The position numbers and the translations under genes were made by a program. The notes beneath the pieces are model-generated. The model was not told the origin of the DNA. It did not search any database and saw nothing but the letters and a program-made list of their open reading frames with translations. A stretch of 64,000 nt of DNA from Candidatus Gastranaerophilales bacterium (lineage in GTDB: Bacteria; Cyanobacteriota; Vampirovibrionia; Gastranaerophilales; Gastranaerophilaceae), in NCBI GenBank assembly GCA_944326425.1, contig CALVDX010000002.1, forward strand, positions 1 through 64,000, given 5' to 3'. Below, piece by piece: positions 45,098 to 53,136 of the stretch. The stretch's first letter is position 1. Each line of letters begins with the position of its first letter.

Positions 45098-45175
45098 TGC
45101 GCAGGTAGAGAGACCTGCGCAAAGAGAGGAGTAGCGTCCTCCCGGATTAAGAATAGCGGCAGTTGTGCTAACCGC
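45098..45175 (-). ncRNA. Three-hairpin structured RNA ending in a terminator, upstream of alaS
   Basis: On the minus strand three hairpins follow one another: GCG-GTT with AAC-CGC (45175-45156, with bulge), GAGGA/TCCTC (45141-45126), and a perfect 9-bp stem TGCGCAGGT/ACCTGCGCA (45121-45098) followed by TTTTTAT. This could be a small RNA or an attenuated leader of alaS, whose start is 78 bp further. I find no T-box sequence. The rest of 45021-45349 is AT-rich and contains TATAAT (45311-45316) for the next gene. Confidence 0.6.
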
Positions 45176-45349
45176 ATGCGTTTTCTTATAAATAATTCCC
45201 CCGGTTTTGTCTAAATTTTTTCTTTTCTACCTTATTATTTCACAAAGCACTAAATTATTCATATTTTATGCACACATTACGAAGTATTTATAAGTATATT
45301 ATTAATATATTATAATTGCAAGAATTATTTTTTATGAAACTGTAACCCT

Positions 45350-45691
45350 ATGACTCTTAAGAAATCGCTAACTTTAAACGGAAACTCCTGGCAGTTGTAT
45401 TTGAACAAGCCAATATCAAAGCTAGCCGGAATAAGCAGTAATGACTTTACGGTTCTTCTTACAGTCGAAAAGAATATCCTTTATGTTAAGAAGATAACAG
45501 GCAGCGAAATGAGCAAGTACAACAATCTGCTTGTTAAGAAGCTAATTAAACGCGGCTCCGGTTACGGATTGAATTTACCCTTGCCTATTTTAGAACTGCT
45601 TGAAGTTAACCCTGAAACCGATACATTAGATCTGGATATAGACAATAACAGATTGGTTATAAGGAAGAGTTTGAGCCGGTTTGACGGATAA
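45350..45691 (+). CDS. Tandem AbrB/SpoVT-like DNA-binding protein
   Basis: The 113-residue protein contains two swapped-hairpin AbrB-like units: residues 1-48 (LTLNGNSWQLYLNKPISKLAGIS) and 58-105 (KKLIKRGSGYGLNLPLPILELLEV, then DTLDLDIDNNRLVIRK). A single chain with both units may dimerise internally. No Shine-Dalgarno sequence is visible; TATAAT lies at 45311-45316. The last 35 bp overlap the convergent DUF4186 gene. Confidence 0.72.
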   Translation: MTLKKSLTLNGNSWQLYLNKPISKLAGISSNDFTVLLTVEKNILYVKKITGSEMSKYNNLLVKKLIKRGSGYGLNLPLPILELLEVNPETDTLDLDIDNNRLVIRKSLSRFDG

Positions 45692-46019
45692 TCCACTCCA
45701 TAATAATACTTACCAGATACTCCTGCTCTGACTTAGAAAGTGATACCCCTTCAGGTATTTTATGCCATTTTGCAATACATCCGCGGCAGCAAGCTGCTGT
45801 AGCATGCTGGGCGATAAATACCGGATGCCCGCGCATAGGAGTTTGTTTCCCGTCATTAGGTATATATGCAGGCGCAATACGTTTTGCAATAAAATCACGG
45901 GCATGCGACTCTATAACATTAAAACCTTTTGAATGTATATACTCAACATCTTTTGGTGTTAACTTAAACTTTGAACGAAACTTCGATTTTGAAAGATTGT
46001 TAAACAAATTATCGTACAT
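45657..46019 (-). CDS. DUF4186 family protein
   Basis: The 120-residue protein matches the DUF4186 family pattern closely, with DGKQTPMRGHPVFIAQHATAACCRGCI-type core (positions about 57-80), where HAT, CC and the following Cys look conserved. The function is not known. The Cys and His residues suggest metal binding, but this is inference. Confidence 0.85.
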   Translation of the reverse strand: MYDNLFNNLSKSKFRSKFKLTPKDVEYIHSKGFNVIESHARDFIAKRIAPAYIPNDGKQTPMRGHPVFIAQHATAACCRGCIAKWHKIPEGVSLSKSEQEYLVSIIMEWIIRQTGSNSSL

Positions 46020-46061
46020 ATCTTTAACAACAGATATTATACTGCATAAAAAAATACAACA

Positions 46062-46081
46062 GCGGCGTTTATTTACGCCGC
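46062..46081 (-). terminator. Terminator of the Skp-like gene
   Basis: GCGGCGT (46062-46068) pairs with ACGCCGC (46075-46081); on the minus strand TGTTGTATTTTTTT follows. It lies about 12 bp after the stop. Confidence 0.82.
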
Positions 46082-46092
46082 CTTAAGATAAA

Positions 46093-46524
46093 TTATTTTA
46101 CCGATGCCGAGACCTCGCTTGTTATATCATCCCCGCCGTACAAAACTACACTCTTTGCAAATACATAATCGTACTTTTTCTCCTGCGCCTTTTTCTTTAT
46201 CTGCTCGCGTATTTTAGCTTCAATTGCCCCGACTTTCGCATTATACTCGTGCTCTAATGCTGATTTTTTTGCATTAAACTCTTTTGTATATTTTTCTTCT
46301 ATTGCCGCAATTTTTTGCAAATCAGTCTCTTTGGCAACCTCCATACGTGCATTTGCCACGATTTTATTGAGTTCTTCAAGTTTTGTATCGTACTCGCGTT
46401 TAAGCTGTTTAACCTGCTGGGAATTATTTACAACAGCCTGCAAATCAACAACCCCGATCCCCTCTGCAAATGCCATGTTTGAAAACATTAAGATAAATGC
46501 CGTTAAAAACAAAATTTTTCTCAT
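46093..46524 (-). CDS. Skp/OmpH-family periplasmic chaperone-like protein
   Basis: A signal peptide (1-20, ending NMAFA) is followed by GIGVVDLQAVVNNSQQVK, the N-terminal strand of Skp, then a long charged coiled coil and a C-terminal beta segment (YDYVFAKSVVLYGGDDIT). Skp holds unfolded outer-membrane proteins in the periplasm. GAGGT 7 nt upstream supports the start. It implies an outer membrane. Confidence 0.9.
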   Translation of the reverse strand: MRKILFLTAFILMFSNMAFAEGIGVVDLQAVVNNSQQVKQLKREYDTKLEELNKIVANARMEVAKETDLQKIAAIEEKYTKEFNAKKSALEHEYNAKVGAIEAKIREQIKKKAQEKKYDYVFAKSVVLYGGDDITSEVSASVK

Positions 46525-46585
46525 AATAAATACCTCATCAAAAATCTACTCTGATAAGATACTCCTATTTATAAAAAATTTAATC

Positions 46586-46615
46586 GCCCTACAGGGTAAA
46601 AAAAACAGGTAGGGC
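46586..46615. other. Hairpin in the gap between skp-like and DUF47 genes
   Basis: GCCCTAC (46586-46592) pairs with GTAGGGC (46609-46615) with a 16-nt loop. The gap 46525-46842 otherwise holds promoters: TATAAT at 46798-46803 is the best -10 for the DUF47 gene. Confidence 0.4.
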
Positions 46616-46842
46616 AATCCTTCCTGTTAAGATTTTACACTAGCCGAAATATAAATAGCAATTTCATTATACAACATTATTTTGGAAATTACAAATTTTG
46701 TAACAATTTATTTTTATGTATTTTGTATATAACGCAAAGCAGTAAAGGGCTGGCAAGTTTTTCTATTTACGTTAATAATTGTTACAAACCTCTTTTTTAT
46801 AATTTTTTTTTAAGTAACATGTTCTTGGAAAGGATGTTGGAA

Positions 46843-47484
46843 ATGGTTAAATTAGGTATATTAGAAAAACTGCTTCCGCCGGATAATAAAGTTTTTTTTG
46901 ATTGTTTTATTGAAGCGGCAAATATTTGTAAAAAAAGCGCTATTTTGTATAATGAAGCTCTCATCCATGGTATAGATGAAGAGCTTTTACTTCAAATGAA
47001 GTTCCAGAAACACAAAGGGAAAGATAAAGAAAGAGAAGTTATTACAATGCTTAATAATACCTTTATCACCCCGATTGACCGTGAAGATATACAGTTATTA
47101 ACTATTTCTATAAGAAAAATTAATAAAAAAATCTGTAAAGCTTTTATGAATTACAATTTGTATAAAATAACAAAGCCGACAGAAGAAATGTTCCAGCAGG
47201 GGAAAGTAATCATAAAAGCCACAACAGAACTTGTACACTGCGTAAGCCTGTTAAAGAAACTCCACAAAATTCAGGCTATAACAGATTCAAGAAACACAAT
47301 GAAAGAAATTGAAACACTCGGGGATGATGTAATGTATCGCGGAACAGAGGAACTTTTCTCCGGAAAATTTGACCCGATTACAGTTATCAAATACCGCGAC
47401 ATATATAAGGATCTTGAAGATGCACTTGATAAGTGTACTTCCGTCGCAGATATTGTACTTAATATAGCAGCAAAGAACAGTTAA
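46843..47484 (+). CDS. DUF47 (PhoU-like) protein
   Basis: The 213-residue helical protein matches DUF47, a PhoU-related partner of PiT phosphate permeases (HGIDEEL, TFITPIDREDIQLL and VIKYRDIYKDLEDALDKC). ATG 46843 is preferred because AAGGA lies about 8 nt upstream; longer starts add a non-homologous N-terminus. The PiT gene begins 2 nt after its stop. Confidence 0.9.
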   Translation: MVKLGILEKLLPPDNKVFFDCFIEAANICKKSAILYNEALIHGIDEELLLQMKFQKHKGKDKEREVITMLNNTFITPIDREDIQLLTISIRKINKKICKAFMNYNLYKITKPTEEMFQQGKVIIKATTELVHCVSLLKKLHKIQAITDSRNTMKEIETLGDDVMYRGTEELFSGKFDPITVIKYRDIYKDLEDALDKCTSVADIVLNIAAKNS

Positions 47485-47486
47485 TT

Positions 47487-48566
47487 ATGACACACTTAAT
47501 TTTATTTTTAGTAATAATTATTGCCGTAGCTCTTGTATTTGAATTTATTAATGGTTTTCATGACTCGGCAAACGCAATCTCAATGGCCGTTTCAACCAAA
47601 GCTTTAAGCCCGCGTTACGCAATCTTATATGCCGCGTTCTTTAACTTCGCGGGAGCTCTTTGCGGAACACACGTTGCAAAGACAATCGGGGTCGGCATGG
47701 TTGCACACGATGCAATAACCCAGCTTACAATTCTGTGCGCACTCTTAGGCGCCATAATCTGGGGGCTTATAACCTGGTGGGCAGGGATTCCGTCCTCTTC
47801 CTCACATGCCCTAATCGGTGGGCTGCTCGGGGCTTCGGTTGTACATGCTTATTTTAAATTAGACCAGCAGTACGATTTGATTTTCAGATTCAGAACAATG
47901 CATCTTGAACATCCGGCTCTTGATGTTATAAACGGTCAAAACGTGCTTAATAAAGTCCTTATTCCGATGGTTACATCTCCGCTTTTAGGATTTATCATCG
48001 GTTTTTTAGTAATTGCGACACTCATTTTCTTATTCTGGAGAATTAAACCCGAATACCTGAACAGGACATTCAAAAAACTACAACTTATATCCTGCGGGTT
48101 TCTGGCATTCTCCCACGGCTCAAACGATGCACAAAAAACAATGGGTATTATAACTCTTGCACTTATTACCTTCGGGATGATTAAGGGCGATGATTTCCAT
48201 ATTCCTATCTGGGTTATAAGTATTTGTGCACTTACACTTGCATTAGGAACGATGGCAGGCGGCTGGAGAATTATTAAAACAATGTCCTCTAAAATTGTCA
48301 AAATTAAACCTATCCACGGGTTTGCGGTAGAAATTTCCGCCTCCGGAATTATTTTGGCATGCTCACATCTCGGAATTCCGGTTAGTACAACACACATTAT
48401 TTCAACAGCAATTATGGGTGTAGGAGCGATGACTAAAGCGAGTGCTGTAAAATGGGGTATTGTTAAAAATATTGTTTCAGCCTGGGTGCTTACAATTCCT
48501 ATTTGTATGATTTTATCTGGGTTAATTTACATGATGCTCATGCATACACCGCTGTCTGATTTATAA
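47487..48566 (+). CDS. PiT-family inorganic phosphate transporter
   Basis: PiT carries metal-phosphate into the cell with protons. The 359-residue protein has the duplicated signature GFHDSANAIS near the N-terminus and SHGSNDAQKTMGII in the middle, with about ten membrane helices. Its pairing with DUF47 is the usual bacterial arrangement, and DUF47 probably modulates it. It converges on the next gene with a 3-bp gap. Confidence 0.94.
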   Translation: MTHLILFLVIIIAVALVFEFINGFHDSANAISMAVSTKALSPRYAILYAAFFNFAGALCGTHVAKTIGVGMVAHDAITQLTILCALLGAIIWGLITWWAGIPSSSSHALIGGLLGASVVHAYFKLDQQYDLIFRFRTMHLEHPALDVINGQNVLNKVLIPMVTSPLLGFIIGFLVIATLIFLFWRIKPEYLNRTFKKLQLISCGFLAFSHGSNDAQKTMGIITLALITFGMIKGDDFHIPIWVISICALTLALGTMAGGWRIIKTMSSKIVKIKPIHGFAVEISASGIILACSHLGIPVSTTHIISTAIMGVGAMTKASAVKWGIVKNIVSAWVLTIPICMILSGLIYMMLMHTPLSDL

Positions 48567-48569
48567 TAT

Positions 48570-49475
48570 TTATTCTTCTGAAAAAATATATCCGCCGCGA
48601 AAGATTGGAAGGTTCTTAAACTTACCGTTTCCGGGAACAGTTCCGTCTAAACCTTTAATACCCCACATGCCCAGCGTGTAATATGCAAAATGCTTACCTT
48701 CAAGAACAATATTTTGATATTCGGGACTCGGTTTCACCAGTACCCTTGTCGGATAATTCTGATCCCTTATCCCCGCACCGTCTCTTGTTCTAAATACAAT
48801 CCAATTATCATCTGAGGGATAGTACACATTATCTGGATTCTTCAGCCAATTTTCCAAAATATTATACTCTATGCTCAAATGCTTCTCTTCCGTGCTCATT
48901 TTGGGTGTCCATTTAGCGGAATAATCCGTTTTATCAATTTTACTGTCTTTTAACCATCCAACTAACTTTTCAGGCGTATCAAGGAGAAGCGGAGACTTGT
49001 TTGCCTCAAATATAACCAGAGATGACGGGGATTTTTTTGTACCTATAATCCTTCCGTCCTTCAAATACTTAAACCCTAACGGCTCATAATTACTGATTTT
49101 ATCCTGCGGAAAAACAACCTCTCCTTTTTTGTTATAAATAACCATCTCCGCATCGTTATCCTGAACGGTTTTAGCCTTTATCAACTGGATAAAATTCCCG
49201 TCAGAGATAGTTATAAGCGGATACCCGAGAACAAGATAAGACCGGTCATTCAAACGTTTGCCCGTTTTATCCGTTATATAATAATTATTAGTTTTATCTC
49301 TTACCACAATAAAATCCGACGAATAATATTCAATTGAAAGTTCAGGGAACGAAAGGAGCTTATTTCCCTGCAAATCATAAACCGCAAGCCTGCGCCAATT
49401 GTTATCCGCAGTATTTGCAAAGACAGACGCAGTAATAAAAAATAATACAAAAATAAAAATAAATAACTTCTTCAT
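48570..49475 (-). CDS. Exported protein of unknown function (301 aa)
   Basis: A signal peptide (about 1-20, MKKLFIFIFVLFFITASVFA) is followed by a chain rich in short beta-type repeats (YDLQGNKLLSFPEL, YITDKTGKRLN, IYNKKGEVVFPQ), perhaps a WG-repeat-like or propeller fold. I choose ATG 49475: TATAAT (minus strand, 49487-49482) ends 6 nt upstream and the signal peptide starts there. No family is recognised. Confidence 0.72.
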   Translation of the reverse strand: MKKLFIFIFVLFFITASVFANTADNNWRRLAVYDLQGNKLLSFPELSIEYYSSDFIVVRDKTNNYYITDKTGKRLNDRSYLVLGYPLITISDGNFIQLIKAKTVQDNDAEMVIYNKKGEVVFPQDKISNYEPLGFKYLKDGRIIGTKKSPSSLVIFEANKSPLLLDTPEKLVGWLKDSKIDKTDYSAKWTPKMSTEEKHLSIEYNILENWLKNPDNVYYPSDDNWIVFRTRDGAGIRDQNYPTRVLVKPSPEYQNIVLEGKHFAYYTLGMWGIKGLDGTVPGNGKFKNLPIFRGGYIFSEE

Positions 49476-49481
49476 ATAGGA

Positions 49482-49487
49482 ATTATA
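49482..49487 (-). promoter_or_regulatory. -10 box of the exported protein gene, predicted leaderless
   Basis: TATAAT on the minus strand (49487-49482) ends exactly 6 nt before the ATG at 49475. There is no Shine-Dalgarno sequence. Confidence 0.6.
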
Positions 49488-49643
49488 TAGGATTTTCTTA
49501 ATAAAACCACTTTGTGAATTTTGATTAACAAATTTTTCACCGGAACGCCCACATCCGCGCAACGCACCACATTGAATCCACCCACATTTATCCCCCCCCC
49601 GCCTAATATCCAACATACAAATTATTTGATAAATTAAAACCTG

Positions 49644-49652
49644 TGTTAATAT
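49644..49652 (+). promoter_or_regulatory. Extended -10 of the ABC permease gene, predicted leaderless
   Basis: TGT (49644-49646) plus TAATAT (49647-49652) is an extended -10; the second ATG of the gene (49659) follows after 6 nt. The first ATG (49653) would touch the -10 box, so it cannot be the start if this promoter is used. Confidence 0.6.
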
Positions 49653-49658
49653 ATGAAT

Positions 49659-50504
49659 ATGAACAAGAAGTTTTTTTCGGGTTTCATATCACACATAATA
49701 CTGATAGCGGTTTCAATTCTTTCGATTTTCCCGTTCATCTGGCTTGTATCAACATCTCTAAAGGGTATAAACGAAAACATATTTGCATACCCGCCGGTGC
49801 TTATACCGACAGATTTTACCCTCTCCAACTATACCGGTGTATGGGGAAAAGTCGATTTTATGCGGTACTTTTATAACTCAACAGCTGTAGCCGGCTTGAC
49901 CGTTATATTTAACCTGATATTCTCATCGCTTGCGGGATACCCGCTTGCACGGATGAAATTTGCGGGCAAAAAAGTTATATTTTTCGGAATCCTTGCCACG
50001 ATAATGGTACCGTTTCAGGCAATAATGGTGCCTGTTTATTTAATCACCGTTAAACTCGGGCTTACAGACGGTGTCAGTATCCTTAACGGATATATCGGGC
50101 TTGTAATGCCGTTTGCAGTATCGGCATTCGGAATATTTCTCATGCGGCAGGCATTTATTAAAATCCCGGTTGAGCTTGAAGAATCCGCTATTGTCGACGG
50201 CTGCAACGTTTTTCAGGTGCTGTGGAAAGTAGTCCTGCCAATGGTTAAACCGACGCTTGCAGTACTTGCAGTGTTTACGTTTATAGGCTCATGGGGTGAA
50301 TTTTTATGGCCGAGCATCCTTTTAACCAAAGAAAGTATGTTCACCCTGCCGGTAGGAATTAACAACCTGCAGGGAATGTTCAGTTCCAACTGGCGCTACG
50401 TTGCGGCAGGTTCAATCCTCTCTACAATCCCGATTATTGTATTCTTCCTTGCTATGCAAAAGTATTTCATAAACGGAGAAAACGACGGCGCCCTCAAAGG
50501 CTAG
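49659..50504 (+). CDS. Carbohydrate ABC transporter permease (MalG-type)
   Basis: The 281-residue membrane protein has six helices and the EAA loop (EESAIVDGCNVFQVLWKVVLP) that docks on the ATPase. It resembles MalG/UgpE-type sugar permeases. The partner permease, the binding protein and the ATPase are not in the neighbourhood, so it is an orphan here. Start 49659 follows the leaderless-promoter logic. Its stop is directly followed by a GGGGTAAA repeat. Confidence 0.9.
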   Translation: MNKKFFSGFISHIILIAVSILSIFPFIWLVSTSLKGINENIFAYPPVLIPTDFTLSNYTGVWGKVDFMRYFYNSTAVAGLTVIFNLIFSSLAGYPLARMKFAGKKVIFFGILATIMVPFQAIMVPVYLITVKLGLTDGVSILNGYIGLVMPFAVSAFGIFLMRQAFIKIPVELEESAIVDGCNVFQVLWKVVLPMVKPTLAVLAVFTFIGSWGEFLWPSILLTKESMFTLPVGINNLQGMFSSNWRYVAAGSILSTIPIIVFFLAMQKYFINGENDGALKG

Positions 50505-50680
50505 GGGTAAAGGGGTAAATGTTTCTGCCATGTTGGAATAGTAACTACAAACTTGGCGTGAGGAATGTATCTGCCGCGCAGGAATAAGGACTACAAGCTT
50601 AGCGGGAGTAAATGTATAAACTAAAGGCAAAATGAAAGCAACAGTGGTATAAATGTATCTGTCGCGCTGATTAAAAGCCT
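50504..50680. repeat. GGGGTAAA-headed repeat, two to three units
   Basis: Starting at the last base of the ABC permease stop codon, GGGGTAAA occurs twice, then TGTTTCTGCCATGTTGGAAT and ACTACA (50544). A second unit has ACTACA at 50590 and a third is degenerate. The family is that of 15495-15762. Confidence 0.75.
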
Positions 50681-50765
50681 ATAAGACTCCATTGTACTAT
50701 ATAAAAACGAAAGTTTATTAGAACAATTGCACCAATACCACCAAAAACCAAAATAAAAACAGAAA

Positions 50766-50803
50766 CTTAAAACCGTGTTTTAAAATTAAAACACGGTTTT
50801 AAG
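50766..50803. terminator. Long perfect terminator-like hairpin
   Basis: An 18-bp perfect inverted repeat (50766-50783 with 50786-50803) has a 2-nt centre and lies between convergent genes. It is AT-rich at both ends and can end transcription from either side. Confidence 0.85.
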
Positions 50804-50881
50804 AGATTACTGGAAATATTAAATAAGTCATATTAGCACGAATATTTTTCCATGCACTTGTATCCCATCAGATTTTTAAAA

Positions 50882-51394
50882 TCACTGCTTATTCTTATCG
50901 GAATCTATAATTTTCTTTATATCATCCTTAAACTGCTGCAGATCAGCCGGGTTTTCTATTAAATATTTAAGAAGAGCCTTATCAGAAGCTTCCTCAGCTT
51001 TATCGAGAAGAGCCTGAAGATTGCCGGCGTTATCATCAATTTCATCCACAATCTGTTTCAGACTATCAGTCTTAGCATCGGAATTTTGTTTTACTAACTT
51101 TGCCAGTGATTTTAGGGAGTCAGCATTCGGGAATACAATCCCCAGAGTACCGGTCGGAAATAATTTTTTTACTGCAGAATCTTGCTTTTCAGCCGACGCC
51201 GGAGTACCTGATTCTCTCACAAAGCCGTCTCCAACATTTCCCCAGTTTGCATTGTTGTTCAATCCGCTCTGTAATTCAATGTTTCGTTTACGGCATTCCG
51301 CCTCCAGTCTGTCCGCTGACATACTGTCTACAATTTGTGGGCTGAGACCGGCTTTTATCAACTCCTGTCTCATCATTTCTACTTGTCCGCTCAT
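50882..51394 (-). CDS. Helical protein of unknown function (170 aa)
   Basis: The protein is predicted mostly helical: residues 1-45 include a SAP-like pattern (MRQELIKAGLSPQIVDSMS, then LEAECRKRNIELQ), and the C-terminal half is Asp/Lys/Leu-rich. No signal peptide. AAAGGA 10 nt upstream supports the start. Its promoter lies in the second copy of the 460-bp module. No family is recognised; the SAP-like reading is weak. Confidence 0.65.
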   Translation of the reverse strand: MSGQVEMMRQELIKAGLSPQIVDSMSADRLEAECRKRNIELQSGLNNNANWGNVGDGFVRESGTPASAEKQDSAVKKLFPTGTLGIVFPNADSLKSLAKLVKQNSDAKTDSLKQIVDEIDDNAGNLQALLDKAEEASDKALLKYLIENPADLQQFKDDIKKIIDSDKNKQ

Positions 51395-51455
51395 ACACTA
51401 TCCGTCCTTTCTTTTTTCTTGTATTTTTACTTCATAGTTTTGCAGATAGTATTTA

Positions 51456-51923
51456 TTACGGCACCTTGTTTCAAAACTTTAGCCCACCTCACCACATCAT
51501 ATCATATCATATAATATCATATAGTGGATTATAACAAGGTTTTAGCCTTTTTAAAATTCATCTTTACATTTCGTTACATCGGAATATTTGTTAAGATTTC
51601 GTTACAATCCCCTCCCTCGCCCCACGCACACTGTCCGGTTAAACTCAATTTGTCACCCTGAACTTGGTTCTTGCTCACTCGCGTTAAACGAGTCTACGGG
51701 CAAAGGCTCACGCTTTGCCCTCCGCTCTCTGCTCGTTCGCGCTTCAGGGTCTTACCAACATGGCGCTATACTTGATTTCTGATAAGATCCTGAACAGCTT
51801 GAAAACCAGACTTAAAAACAAACGCTCACAAATAACACATAAACTAACGATTTTCTACGCTTTCAGGATGACAGTACGCAAGGCGTGGAAATAATTGTTA
51901 TTGTCGGACTAAAGTCCGACCTA
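51456..51923. repeat. ~460-bp duplicated promoter module, copy 2
   Basis: This matches 27459-27915 along its length. The CATAT tract (51498-51522) has five units with one changed to AATAT. The minus-strand TATAAT (51533-51528) is kept, but the -35 is weaker. The palindrome GGGCAAAG/CTTTGCCC lies at 51698-51720. Confidence 0.9.
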
Positions 51924-52110
51924 TAATGCCTTCTTATCCCACTCCTGCGGGCGGATTTTCGGTAGGGCGCCGTGTGAGCGTAAGCGAACCCAGCCCGTTA
52001 GGTGGAGGAAAGCTGAGAACTTTCCTCCACCCCGAATAATCCAAGACGGAGGGCAGAATTTCTTGGCGAACGACAGTGAGCTTAGAAATTCGTGCGGGGG
52101 TTGATTTGTT
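51903..52110. repeat. Cluster of palindromes between the repeat and rpsB
   Basis: GTCGGACT/AGTCCGAC (51903-51910 with 51913-51920), GGTGGAGGAAAG/CTTTCCTCCACC (52001-52012 with 52020-52031) and AATTTCT/AGAAATT (52057-52063 with 52084-52090) follow one another. The stretch is GC-rich compared with its surroundings and encodes nothing recognisable. Confidence 0.6.
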
Positions 52111-52152
52111 CACAAAACTTCACAATACCCCTCAAATTAAGCCGGGACATGA

Positions 52153-52181
52153 TTGTATTAAAAATATGTTTGTTTTACAAT
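52153..52181 (+). promoter_or_regulatory. rpsB promoter
   Basis: TTGTAT (52153-52158), 17 bp, TACAAT (52176-52181) is a good sigma-70 promoter. The start site would be near 52188. Confidence 0.75.
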
Positions 52182-52182
52182 A

Positions 52183-52282
52183 ATTGTGATTACACTGGCT
52201 TGATAGGTTCGCCCTAGTCCCCAAAATAAGGATGAAGCATTGTAATCCGTAGTACAATACACAAGTTATAAGGAGAAACACG
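52183..52282 (+). promoter_or_regulatory. Structured 5' leader of rpsB
   Basis: From the predicted start, GATTAC (52188-52193) can pair with GTAATC (52242-52247); inside it GATAGG and CCTAGTC (with bulges) close on a TTCG loop at 52208-52211. Flanking ATTGT/ACAAT could extend the stem but lies partly before the start site. Such leaders often serve S2 autoregulation in other bacteria; that use here is inferred. Confidence 0.55.
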
Positions 52283-53041
52283 ATGCCGGTAGCATCAATT
52301 ATTGAACTTTTAGAAGCAGGCGTTCACTTCGGACACCAAACACAATTCTGGAACCCCAAAATGAAACCGTATATTTACGGTGCAAGAAACGGAATTTATA
52401 TTCTTGATTTAAGAAAAACTTCCGATTTATTAGACTCAGCATACGAATTAGTCAGAGACTATGCTGCAAAGAATAAAAACATTCTGTTCGTAGGCACAAA
52501 AAAACAAGCCGCTGACGTTGTTGCAGAAGAAGCAAAACGTTCAGGTGCATACTACGTTAACAGAAGATGGCTCGGCGGTATGTTAACAAACTTTGAAACC
52601 ATCCGCGGCAGAATAAACAAATTAAGAGAACTTGAAGAGTTTATTGAAAGCGGTCATGCTGAAAAATTACCCAAAAAAGAACAAGCACAGCTTAACAGAC
52701 AACTCCAAAAACTCAGCAAAACTTTAGGCGGTATCAAAGAAATGAGAGGTCTGCCTGATTTGATTTTTGTTGTAGACCAAAAGAGAGAAGATATTGCCAT
52801 CGCAGAAGCAAACAAATTGAATATTCCGGTTATTTGTCTTGCTGATACCAACGCTGACCCGTCAGGTATTAACTACATTATTCCGGGTAATGACGATGCA
52901 ATCCGCTCTATTAAGCTTATTGTTTCAAAACTCGCTGATGCAGTTCTTGAAGGCAAACAGCTTAAAGAAAACAATGCTAACACCAAGGCAAAATTAGAAT
53001 CAATCAAGCCGGAAGATGCAGGCGTTGAAGTTACTGTATAA
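52283..53041 (+). CDS. rpsB: 30S ribosomal protein S2
   Basis: The 252-residue protein matches S2 throughout ([75 protein letters not shown]). AAGGAG 7 nt upstream supports the start. tsf follows in the standard order. Confidence 0.98.
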   Translation: MPVASIIELLEAGVHFGHQTQFWNPKMKPYIYGARNGIYILDLRKTSDLLDSAYELVRDYAAKNKNILFVGTKKQAADVVAEEAKRSGAYYVNRRWLGGMLTNFETIRGRINKLRELEEFIESGHAEKLPKKEQAQLNRQLQKLSKTLGGIKEMRGLPDLIFVVDQKREDIAIAEANKLNIPVICLADTNADPSGINYIIPGNDDAIRSIKLIVSKLADAVLEGKQLKENNANTKAKLESIKPEDAGVEVTV

Positions 53042-53051
53042 AATATAACTT

Positions 53052-53116
53052 ACGGGATGGGGTAAGGGAAATGCCAAGTTAACACAGATACGGCTGTAAA
53101 CCACGCCTTATCCCGT
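53052..53116 (+). promoter_or_regulatory. rpsB-tsf intergenic hairpin
   Basis: ACGGGAT (53052-53058) pairs with ATCCCGT (53110-53116), extended by AAGG/CCTT after a bulge and followed by four T. It may reduce tsf transcription, acting as a partial terminator, or protect the transcript. Confidence 0.5.
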
Positions 53117-53136
53117 TTTAAATAAGGAGAAAATAA

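Noticed and set aside
45098-45349. T-box riboswitch for alaS
   Set aside because: A terminator is in the right place, but I find neither the T-box consensus nor a plausible specifier stem with an alanine codon.
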